Part shown: positions 7,756-15,505 of the stretch, one piece after another
Layout: each line of letters begins with the position of its first letter
Position numbering within the stretch: position 1 is the first letter of the stretch
IMG/VR virus record: IMGVR_UViG_3300042887_000181
Location: 1-26,030 of that record
DNA length: 26,030 nucleotides
DNA from: a virus
Direction: 5' to 3' (one strand)
Program-made: the position numbers and the translations under genes
Notes under the pieces: model-generated
Seen by the model: the letters and a program-made list of their open reading frames with translations, nothing else
Told to the model about the DNA's origin: nothing
The model's database searches: none

Positions 7756-9507
7756 ATGATTGGTAGCTTAATGAGCCGGATGGCGGATGCCGAGAAATTA
7801 TCCGTAGCGCAGTTAAATCAAGCGGTCAAGAATGGCACAATCCCAGCCTATGTAGGTGTGCCCTTAATTCAAGAAAAGTTAAAAGCAGAACAAGCTGCCA
7901 AAGCCATGGTAGCTCAAACCCAAGCCCAGCCCCCGATTGCCCGTCAGGTTATGGAGCAAGCAGACGTTATGTCTGGCTTAGAGAAGCTACGCTCTAATCT
8001 CCCTGAAGAAGGTTTTGCAGGTGGTGGCATTGTTGCTTTTGCTGACGGTGGTGAATTAGACCTTGAGGACGAGGACGAAGAAAAAAATCTAATGGGTCGC
8101 CTAATGGCAGGAATTACTAGCCTTAAGTCTGCTATGCCAGAAAGCTATGAAGCAGAGCTTGCTAAAAAAGGTCAGACCCCAGCTAGTGCCCGCAAGTTGA
8201 TGATTGATGGCCCTAAGAAGGGCGACTATGTCATGCCCCCACTAGATAGCCAAAGACCTGGTCCAAGTCGAGGTGGGCATAAATACGAAGATATGGTTGT
8301 TGCAGAAGCGCAGCGTATTGGGCTTGATCCTGGCATGGCACTGCACGTCCTCTATAAAGAGACTGGTAATTTAAAGAATCCTGAGTCTGCTCGTTCTAAG
8401 GCAGGTGCTTTGGGTGTAATGCAGTTAATGCCTAAGACTGCCAAGAGTCTTGGTGTAGACCCGCTCAACCCAGAAGAAAACATCCGTGGTGGGGTAATGT
8501 ACCTCAAGCAGATGTATGACAAATACCAAGATCCAACACTAGCCTTTGCTGCTTATAACGCAGGACCTGGGCGGGTCGATAAAGCCTTAAAAAGTGGTCA
8601 GGGTATTACTTCGTTGCCTCGTGAAACACAAAATTATGTAATGGCTTCTAACCGCATGGCTGGTGGCGGTATTGTTGCTTTTCAAAACACTGGTTTGGTA
8701 GATACTGACTATGAGAATATGGATCCTCTAGCTGGTATTGGATTTGGATATGCAGACCGCACTAGAGCCGCCGAAATGATGGCGTTAGACGAAATACGTC
8801 GTGAAGAAGCTCTAAAGAAAAAAGAAGGAGCTGCAGTTGCCCCCGCACCAACGGCGCAAACTACTCCACAAAAAGAAGCTCCCGCACCAACCCCATTGTC
8901 TGCTCCAGAGCCATACAAAGAACCTCCTGCGGATAGTGGGTTGGCAGATATTAAGAACTTGCTTAAACAGCGTATGGAAGAGTCTGGCAAGCAAAAACGT
9001 ATCGATGCTTACTTATCTTTACTCCAAGCTGGTCTTGGCATGATGGGCGGCACTTCGCCGTTTGCTGCTGCTAATATTGGTCAAGGTGCGGCTCAAGGTG
9101 TTGCTGCTCAGATGGCTGCTCGCAAGTCTCAGGTTGCTGATGAGAACGCAATCCTTACAGGTCAGCTTGGTCTATCTCGTGCAGAACTCTATGAAAAGAT
9201 GCGTCGTGATGCATTGAAGCAACAGTATGAAAAAAATGTAGCCGAGAGAGGTTTAGCTGAAAGACGTTTGGGTGTACAGCAGCAAGCCCAGAATATTCGT
9301 TTAGGTGACCTACGACGTAAAGCCGCTGACGATTGGGAAAATAGCCCCCGTAAAGCGCAACTTGAAGCTGACCTTGCTAAACAAAAGAAAAACTGGCGTC
9401 AGGATCCTAAACTTCTTGGTCAGTTTGAATCGGCACGTGGTAGATTTATTAACGAATTTGTTAATGTCGGGCAAGCGGATAATATACTAAGCTCTTCTCA
9501 GCTATAA
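7756..9507 (+). CDS. Virion protein with lytic transglycosylase (SLT) domain
   Basis: This 583-residue protein carries a soluble-lytic-transglycosylase domain at about residues 180-300. The catalytic Glu is probably E202 in V-L-Y-K-E-T-G-N. It is followed by A-G-A-L-G-V-M-Q-L-M-P-K-T-A and by A-A-Y-N-A-G-P-G (265-272), all family landmarks. The enzyme would open peptidoglycan locally as DNA is injected, the role of the N-terminal domain of T7 gp16. The SLT domain is bracketed by two nearly identical A-G-G-G-I-V-A-F motifs (near residues 88 and 301). An acidic stretch (E-D-E-D-E-E) follows the first. The C-terminal third is predicted coiled coil. No signal peptide is seen, which fits a virion protein rather than an endolysin. 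Confidence 0.88.
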   Translation: MIGSLMSRMADAEKLSVAQLNQAVKNGTIPAYVGVPLIQEKLKAEQAAKAMVAQTQAQPPIARQVMEQADVMSGLEKLRSNLPEEGFAGGGIVAFADGGELDLEDEDEEKNLMGRLMAGITSLKSAMPESYEAELAKKGQTPASARKLMIDGPKKGDYVMPPLDSQRPGPSRGGHKYEDMVVAEAQRIGLDPGMALHVLYKETGNLKNPESARSKAGALGVMQLMPKTAKSLGVDPLNPEENIRGGVMYLKQMYDKYQDPTLAFAAYNAGPGRVDKALKSGQGITSLPRETQNYVMASNRMAGGGIVAFQNTGLVDTDYENMDPLAGIGFGYADRTRAAEMMALDEIRREEALKKKEGAAVAPAPTAQTTPQKEAPAPTPLSAPEPYKEPPADSGLADIKNLLKQRMEESGKQKRIDAYLSLLQAGLGMMGGTSPFAAANIGQGAAQGVAAQMAARKSQVADENAILTGQLGLSRAELYEKMRRDALKQQYEKNVAERGLAERRLGVQQQAQNIRLGDLRRKAADDWENSPRKAQLEADLAKQKKNWRQDPKLLGQFESARGRFINEFVNVGQADNILSSSQL

Positions 9508-9516
9508 GGAATCTAC

Positions 9517-12500
9517 ATGATCCTTGATTTACCCAAACTTGGGGCAGTTAGATTTGACGATAATCTAACCCCAGAACAGTTAAATGCTGAACTAGATCGG
9601 CTTGCCAAGAAGTATGACTTTGAACTACCCCAAGCTGAGATGGGTTTTGGGGAAATGGCAAGCAAAGCTCTTACTCGAGGTACCAAGCGTCTAGGCACTA
9701 CCTTTGGAGACGTCATCCCTGCTATGGGGGCAAAAGCCCTTGGGTTTGATGAATACGCTAAAAAGCAGTTAGAAGAAGCCAAGGCTACCGAAGAGGAAAT
9801 AGCCAAGTACTATGCCCCCCAGTATCCAGAATTAGGTAAAGTCAAAGGTATATCGGACATCCCAGGCTTTGCGCTTGAGACCATTGTTGAGCAGATTCCT
9901 AATATCGCCACCTCATTAGTTCCTGGTGTTGGTGCAGGTGCTATTGCCGCACGTACTGGATTAACTTCACTCGGTAAGAGCCTCATGGTTCAGGGTGCTG
10001 AGCGTGGTTTGGCTGGGCGGGAACTTACTGAGTTTGTAGCGCAAGGGATGGCGCAAGGGGCCGCAACCCGTCAGGCAGTGGGTCAAGGCGCTGGTGTGTT
10101 CTTAGGTTCTTATGCTCAGAACGCCCCTGAGATATTCCAAAACATCTACCAAGAAACTGGTCAGATGGATGTGCCTGCCTCCTTGCTGTTTGGTGCTGGC
10201 TCTGCCGCCTTAGATTCTGTTCTACCAGCACAGTTGGCTCGCTCCCTTACTGGTCCTGTCAAGGTAGGTATTGTTGAGAAAGTCCTTGAGAAGTCAGGCA
10301 TGGACAAAGGCATCCTCCGTTCTATTACGGCTGGCGCACTCAAAGGTATGGGTGCAGAAGGTCTGACTGAGGGTGCCCAAGAAGCCATAAGTATTTATGC
10401 AGAGAACTTTGTAGCTAACAATCCCCAAGTATTTGACAGTGCGGACTGGAACCGCATCATGGAGTCTAGCGTCCGTGGCGCTATCGCTGGTTCTGCTTTT
10501 GGTGGCGCAGGTGGTGTTGGGGCTCGAGTTCAAGAAAAACGTGAAGAGTTTGCGCAGCAGCAAGCCCAGTTAGCAGAACAACAACGTCAAGAACTAGCCC
10601 GTCAAGTACAAGAGGCTGGTTTAACTATAGACGAGTACAACGCCCTACAGAAACAAGGGCAACTCCCCGGCATGGAGCTTGGTGCCTATACCCAGCTTTT
10701 AGAACCCAAAGCCAAAGAAGAAGCTCAGAAGGAACTTAAAGGTAAGCAGTTATCTTTATTTGACGAGCAAGGACTGCCATCTAAAGCTGCCGAAACCGCC
10801 AAAGCCAAGGGCGACAAAGCCGAAGCTAACCGTCTACGTCAATTACAGCAGCAACAAGCTGCCGAGTTAAAAGCGTCTCAAGCAAAACTTAAAAAGTTTC
10901 TAGGTGCTAAACAAGGCGAACTCACTTTAGAAGAAGCACCCCCAGCAGCAGGTGTGACGGTAGAAGGACAACCTGATCTATTTGGCGCCCCGCCAGCCGC
11001 ACCCATTACGCCTGTTGCGGAACCATCGGTAATAAGTAAGCCAGTTAAGCTCACACCAAAAGAAGTTGGTACAAAGGTTGACGATAGCGTCCTTGACGCT
11101 TTAGGTATTGGTCGTACCGCACTTTTACGCAAAAACAACTTGTTAGATGGCAAGGACATATCTAACCCTGCCGACGCAGCCGAAGTAAAACGGGTACTGG
11201 AGGCATACGCCGACCGCAAGAACTTAAGCACAAGCATTCGTGAGAAGGTTGAAGAGTATCTTAGCCGTCCAGAATTTCAACAGGAGGTAACAAGTGAACC
11301 TATTTCAGAACCTGCCGGACCTGTCGGAGGAGCAGTACAGCCAAGCCTTCCAAGCGATCAGCAGCAACCTACCTTTACACCAGCTCCCGAGCTCATTGAA
11401 GAACCTGTCCAAGGAGGAGTGGCTACTGCTGGACCAACTGTTGTTCCTGCTGCTGGAGGAGAAGAAGGAGTCGGTGCTCCATTAACTAAACGGGATCAAA
11501 ACGATTTAGAGAAAGCGCAAAAGCGGCTAAAGCCTGGTATTAATGAAGAACGAAAGTTTATTGTCGATACAGACAAACGAATCCTGAATTTTATTAGAAC
11601 TGGCATGGCTGATATAAAAGGGTTAAGAAAAACCGATGCTTTTAAGTTAATGCGTATCGCCCCTTTGACTCAAGAATATGTGCGTCTTAAAGAAGTAACT
11701 GAGCAGATTGCAGATGCTAAGCAACGTAAAAAGAACATGCGTCAGTTGGAGATTCTTCGTGGTGCGTTAGCCAAATCGTCTCCTGAAGCCGTAGTTTTAG
11801 CAGAACGTCAAAATAGCAACACAATTACAGATTTTGTTAGCCGTATAAATGAAATGGCTAGGGCAGAATTGGCTATAGAACAAGAAGCCCGTGCTGCAGC
11901 GCCGCAAGTCACGCAAGAGCAGATGACTGAGCAAGAGCGTTTAGATGCGGAAGAATTAGAAAATGAAGCTTTGGCTGCTCAAATGGCAGAGGATTTTGTT
12001 AACTCTAACATAGCCAAAGCTATCCAACGAGGTCAGTTTGATAACGCTTTAGATGAGCTAATTGAAGTTGAAAATAACCCAGACGTCAAAAAGATCTTAC
12101 AAAAGATCAAAGGCATGGGGCTAAAAACGGCTATCAGAGTAGGTAAGATCCAGCCTAAACCTGGCAAGATGAACATCTATGACTTTGCTGAGTTTGATCC
12201 TGCTACCAACACAATTACCTACGATCTAGCGTACCTAAATAAAAACACCACAATCCATGAGATAGTGCATGCCGCTATTTCCAAGATACTGCTTGATCCT
12301 AACCACCCACTAACCAAAGAGCTAACCAAGCTATATGAGGGCGTTTATAACCAGCTAGGTAGCAGCTACGGTGCATTAGACATCCATGAGTTTGCTGCCG
12401 AATTAATAAGCAATCCTGAGTTCCAAGCTACGCTCAAGGCAATCAAAGCCCCACGTGGCGGCAATATGTTCCAGCGCATGATGCAGGCTATTGCAGAGTT

Positions 12501-15225
12501 CTTTGGCTTCCGTAAGGGTACATCGGCTTATGACAAGGGTCTTCGCACCATCAGCGACATCATCGACCTATCTGGCGACGTAGAAGCTAATAATGCAGAC
12601 AAAATGTATCACGGTGTTGGTTCTAGCGTAAATAGTGCGTTTAAGGCGGTAGGTGAAATTGGTCAGAATATGCCTGCTCTTGCAGGTCGCACAGTAGAAC
12701 AAACCAAAAATTTGTTTAGCAACATCCAAGACTATGGCTTGTTAAAAGCTGGTATGGGCTTACTCCGTTTGGATAACCTTAACACCATTTATGGTAGGGA
12801 ACTCCCTTCCATACAAACCCTTATCGACGCCCTTGAGAAACGTAATGGTCAGCAAGAGCAAGAGATTAAGAAGATCAACGATAACTACAAGCGGTTTAGC
12901 AAAGCAGTTCAAGATAATCCTAAAGCTGCTGAGCGCATGAATGAAATGGCGGTGGATGCCCGTCTTGCACAAGTAGACCCGCTTGACCCTAACTTTAAAC
13001 CTACAGCTGCTAATGCCGCAGAGTATCGCAGATTACGTTCTGTATATACAAACCTACCGAAAGAACTACAAGAAACGTATAAAGACATACGTGCATCCTA
13101 CGAAGGGGCACTAAAACGGTATGAAGATTTGCTGCTACGCAACGCATCGCCAACTATGCGAGATAAACTGCGCCTTGAGTTTGAGGCACGGAAGAAGCTT
13201 GTAGCCTATATCCCGTTCTTGCGCCGTGGCGATTTCTGGGTAGAGTATGCAGATCCTAAGACTGGCGAGCGTGCTGTTCAAGCTTTTGAATCTTCTCGTG
13301 AGCGTGATAACTTTATTGCCAAAGACCTGCCCCCAAACACTAAAGTTCGTAAGTACCGTAACTTGCATGAGGCTCGTTTTGTAGCTAGTGAGGTGCCACC
13401 TACTACGTTTATTGGTAGTGTTATTCAAGACCTAAAAAAACAAGGTGCTACTGACGCAATGGTTGATAGTGTATATCAGTCCTACTTAGCTTTGATGCCT
13501 GCTGAGTCTATCTCTAAGCGCTTTATGAAGTCTGAAGATGTGCTTGGTATGGAGAAAGATATTGTCCGTGGATACGGCGATACGATGATTAAGTGGACTC
13601 GTAAGCTAGCCGATTCAGAATATGCACCGCAGATTGACCGTGCTATTACAGGTATTAAGAACGAAGCCGCCGCTAATGGGGGTAATGACGTAGCTGCTGT
13701 ATCCGACACGATTAATGAGCAGTCTTCCTTCTTCCATAATCCCACCTACGGCAAAGTAGTTAGCGGGCTAACTTCGTTTAGCTACTTTGAATATATTGCA
13801 GGTAATATCTCATCTGCTTTAATTAACTTAAGCACCTTGCCAATGTTCTCTTGGCCTATCCTAGGCGGTAAGTTTGGTTACGACAAAGCAAGTTCTGCCA
13901 TGCTTGCTGCTGGTAGAGTAGTGGCTAACGGTATTGAAAAGAATCCCAAATACAAAGCCCTATATCAGTCTTTAATGGATCATGGGCAGTTAGAACACAC
14001 CATGGCTCGTGAAGTTCTTGAAGCTCGCCGCATGGCAACTAGTGATTACACAGGGCTAAAAGCTAGGATTCTTGATGGTTTGTCATACCCATTCTCTGCT
14101 ACAGAACGCTACAACCGTGGGGTTACTGCCGTAGCCGCATTTGACTTAGCCCGTGCTCAGGGTATGAGTGAGGCAGATGCCATTCGTTACGCAGTCAATA
14201 CAGTCAAAGACATCAACACTTCAGGTATGGCGGTGACTGCACCCAAGTATATGCAGTCTGGTGTTGGTCGTGTGTTCTTTACCTTTAAGTCATTTGTATG
14301 GAATAGCGCATTTATCGTAGCCCGTGCATTCCATCAGGCATTTAAGGGGGAGAGCCCAGAAGTTCGCCGCATTGCACAAAAACAACTGCTTGGTATGTAC
14401 GGCATGGCTGGTGCGTTTGCTGGAGTTAAGGGCTTACCCTTCTTTGGTCTGGCAGAAACTATTGCTCAGATGCTCAATGCCCTGTTTGGTGACGATGACG
14501 AGCCATTTAACTTTGACGAAGAGATGCGTGACTTCTTTGGTGAGTTAATTTACAAGGGTCCTACAAACTTCTTGACCAATCTTGAGATAGCTAACCGTAC
14601 CGGTGTGGCTCAAGACCTAATTTTCCGTGATGACCCCCGTGGTATTGCCGAGCATGGCTATGTGTTGTCTGCCATGAAGAACGCTTTTGGTCCTGCTGGC
14701 TCTTACTTAATAGGTGCTGAACGTGGTATCAAGGCTATGAACGAAGGTCAGGTTGAGCGTGGTATTGAGTCGCTTGTACCTAGCTGGCTACGTAACGGCA
14801 TGAAGGGTATGCGGTATATGTCTGAAGGCGCCTTGACTCTGAAAGGAGATCCAGTTGAAGAAGATATTGGTGTGTATAACGGGCTCATGCAGATTATTGG
14901 CTTCTCTCCCGCTTCTCTGTCTTCTACTTATGAAAAAACATCTGCTGCAAAGGGCTATGAAAGAGAAGTAGCCACCCGTCGTCAACGTCTGCTTAACAAG
15001 TACGATATGGCACGCACAGCAGGTGATTCTGATCTTATGGAAGAAGCTAGAGAAGATATTGCAAACTTTAACTCTAAACACCCCAACAACAGAATTACTG
15101 GTGAGACCCTGTCTAGATCACAGAAAGCTCGTCAAGCTGCTGAAAAGAACATGATTAATGGGGTAACTTTCAACCGCAAGATGAAGGCTGAGATCCAAGA
15201 GAAGTTCTTTGAAGATGAAGACTGA
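9517..15225 (+). CDS. Giant ejection / polyvalent protein with HExxH metallopeptidase-like domain
   Basis: This 1902-residue multidomain protein is in the T7 gp16 position. It opens with L-G-A-V-R-F-D-D-N-L-T-P-E-Q, a short element common at the start of such proteins. Next come Gly/Ala-rich amphipathic helices (about 105-335), a Gln-rich coiled coil (338-460) and a Pro/Gly/Glu-rich linker (590-660). A domain with H914-E-I-V-H918 and a downstream H-E-F-A-A-E (957-962) matches zinc metallopeptidases. More coiled coil follows, then a C-terminal region (about 1580-1710) that resembles the LPD38-type domain of phage polyvalent proteins. It probably enters the host with the DNA and may act on host proteins, which is inference. 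AAGGA lies 6 bases before the ATG and overlaps the previous stop. An alternate-frame gene lies in the linker. Confidence 0.85.
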   Translation: MILDLPKLGAVRFDDNLTPEQLNAELDRLAKKYDFELPQAEMGFGEMASKALTRGTKRLGTTFGDVIPAMGAKALGFDEYAKKQLEEAKATEEEIAKYYAPQYPELGKVKGISDIPGFALETIVEQIPNIATSLVPGVGAGAIAARTGLTSLGKSLMVQGAERGLAGRELTEFVAQGMAQGAATRQAVGQGAGVFLGSYAQNAPEIFQNIYQETGQMDVPASLLFGAGSAALDSVLPAQLARSLTGPVKVGIVEKVLEKSGMDKGILRSITAGALKGMGAEGLTEGAQEAISIYAENFVANNPQVFDSADWNRIMESSVRGAIAGSAFGGAGGVGARVQEKREEFAQQQAQLAEQQRQELARQVQEAGLTIDEYNALQKQGQLPGMELGAYTQLLEPKAKEEAQKELKGKQLSLFDEQGLPSKAAETAKAKGDKAEANRLRQLQQQQAAELKASQAKLKKFLGAKQGELTLEEAPPAAGVTVEGQPDLFGAPPAAPITPVAEPSVISKPVKLTPKEVGTKVDDSVLDALGIGRTALLRKNNLLDGKDISNPADAAEVKRVLEAYADRKNLSTSIREKVEEYLSRPEFQQEVTSEPISEPAGPVGGAVQPSLPSDQQQPTFTPAPELIEEPVQGGVATAGPTVVPAAGGEEGVGAPLTKRDQNDLEKAQKRLKPGINEERKFIVDTDKRILNFIRTGMADIKGLRKTDAFKLMRIAPLTQEYVRLKEVTEQIADAKQRKKNMRQLEILRGALAKSSPEAVVLAERQNSNTITDFVSRINEMARAELAIEQEARAAAPQVTQEQMTEQERLDAEELENEALAAQMAEDFVNSNIAKAIQRGQFDNALDELIEVENNPDVKKILQKIKGMGLKTAIRVGKIQPKPGKMNIYDFAEFDPATNTITYDLAYLNKNTTIHEIVHAAISKILLDPNHPLTKELTKLYEGVYNQLGSSYGALDIHEFAAELISNPEFQATLKAIKAPRGGNMFQRMMQAIAEFFGFRKGTSAYDKGLRTISDIIDLSGDVEANNADKMYHGVGSSVNSAFKAVGEIGQNMPALAGRTVEQTKNLFSNIQDYGLLKAGMGLLRLDNLNTIYGRELPSIQTLIDALEKRNGQQEQEIKKINDNYKRFSKAVQDNPKAAERMNEMAVDARLAQVDPLDPNFKPTAANAAEYRRLRSVYTNLPKELQETYKDIRASYEGALKRYEDLLLRNASPTMRDKLRLEFEARKKLVAYIPFLRRGDFWVEYADPKTGERAVQAFESSRERDNFIAKDLPPNTKVRKYRNLHEARFVASEVPPTTFIGSVIQDLKKQGATDAMVDSVYQSYLALMPAESISKRFMKSEDVLGMEKDIVRGYGDTMIKWTRKLADSEYAPQIDRAITGIKNEAAANGGNDVAAVSDTINEQSSFFHNPTYGKVVSGLTSFSYFEYIAGNISSALINLSTLPMFSWPILGGKFGYDKASSAMLAAGRVVANGIEKNPKYKALYQSLMDHGQLEHTMAREVLEARRMATSDYTGLKARILDGLSYPFSATERYNRGVTAVAAFDLARAQGMSEADAIRYAVNTVKDINTSGMAVTAPKYMQSGVGRVFFTFKSFVWNSAFIVARAFHQAFKGESPEVRRIAQKQLLGMYGMAGAFAGVKGLPFFGLAETIAQMLNALFGDDDEPFNFDEEMRDFFGELIYKGPTNFLTNLEIANRTGVAQDLIFRDDPRGIAEHGYVLSAMKNAFGPAGSYLIGAERGIKAMNEGQVERGIESLVPSWLRNGMKGMRYMSEGALTLKGDPVEEDIGVYNGLMQIIGFSPASLSSTYEKTSAAKGYEREVATRRQRLLNKYDMARTAGDSDLMEEAREDIANFNSKHPNNRITGETLSRSQKARQAAEKNMINGVTFNRKMKAEIQEKFFEDED
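11282..11288 (+). promoter_or_regulatory. Perfect Shine-Dalgarno sequence inside the giant gene
   Basis: AGGAGGT stands 6 bases (from the end of GGAGG) before a GTG at 11294 that opens a 63-codon frame. It is stronger than the ribosome site of almost every other gene in the window, although it lies in the middle of a coding sequence. It is the main reason for calling the embedded frame a gene. Confidence 0.6.
11294..11485 (+). CDS. Candidate overlapping gene embedded in the giant ejection gene
   Basis: This 63-residue frame starts at GTG, shifted by one base from the giant gene, behind a perfect AGGAGGT. The product is Leu-rich (17 Leu) and amphipathic, with S-E-E-Q-Y-S-Q-A-F-Q, L-S-K-E-E-W-L-L-L-D-Q-L-L and a closing E-K-K-E-S-V-L-H. 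It looks like a folded small helical protein. The giant protein reads as a low-complexity Pro/Gly/Glu linker over the same bases. It uses GGA for 9 of its 10 glycines there, although GGT and GGC dominate in the parts of the giant gene I read. This is what constraint by the second frame would produce. The function is unknown. The alternative is chance: a GGAGG sequence arising from Glu/Gly codons. Confidence 0.5.
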   Translation: MNLFQNLPDLSEEQYSQAFQAISSNLPLHQLPSSLKNLSKEEWLLLDQLLFLLLEEKKESVLH

Positions 15226-15250
15226 AAAAAAGACCCCTGACTAGCAGGGG
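15226..15250 (-). terminator. Intrinsic terminator between the convergent blocks
   Basis: CCCCTG (15234-15239) and CAGGGG (15245-15250) form a 6-bp GC-rich stem with a 5-base loop. Read on the minus strand, the stem is followed by TC and six T (complement of 15226-15231), a standard intrinsic terminator for the replication operon. On the plus strand the run of A lies before the stem and only C-T-A-A-A-C-T-T-C-T-T-T follows. The hairpin is therefore a weaker terminator for the late operon, which ends directly at its edge. Confidence 0.8.
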
Positions 15251-15295
15251 CCTAAACTTCTTTATGTCCGAGGAGACAAGAGAAGAGTGCTTGCG

Positions 15296-15505
15296 TCAGA
15301 GTATATCACCAACTCTCCAGACTCGTAAACCATACTTCCCTTTCTCCACTACCTGTTTACAAAGTATATTAATTCCTAGCCGCTTAGCCTCTGCCTCCAC
15401 GAACCGCTGGGTTAGGCGTCGGTCTATGCAGGGCACGAAGAATGATGTACCGGGTTTAAACTTCTCCCACTGGATCAGCAGCGGAAGATTCAGAATTGTC
15501 AGCAT
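15296..15505 (-). CDS. Small conserved-looking protein overlapping the primase-helicase 3' end
   Basis: The product has 69 residues, with I-Q-W-E-K-F-K-P-G-T-S-F-F-V-P-C-I-D-R-R, then a helical E-A-E-A-K-R-L-G-I and a closing Y-G-L-R-V-W-R-V. The mix of hydrophobic strands and an amphipathic helix looks like a compact alpha/beta protein, similar to small phage proteins of unknown function found near replication genes. Its ATG (15505) lies 50 bases inside the end of the primase-helicase gene in another frame. No Shine-Dalgarno motif is visible before it, so it probably relies on coupling, or on a start inside the overlap. It is the last gene before the terminator. The function is unknown. Confidence 0.65.
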   Translation of the reverse strand: MLTILNLPLLIQWEKFKPGTSFFVPCIDRRLTQRFVEAEAKRLGINILCKQVVEKGKYGLRVWRVGDIL

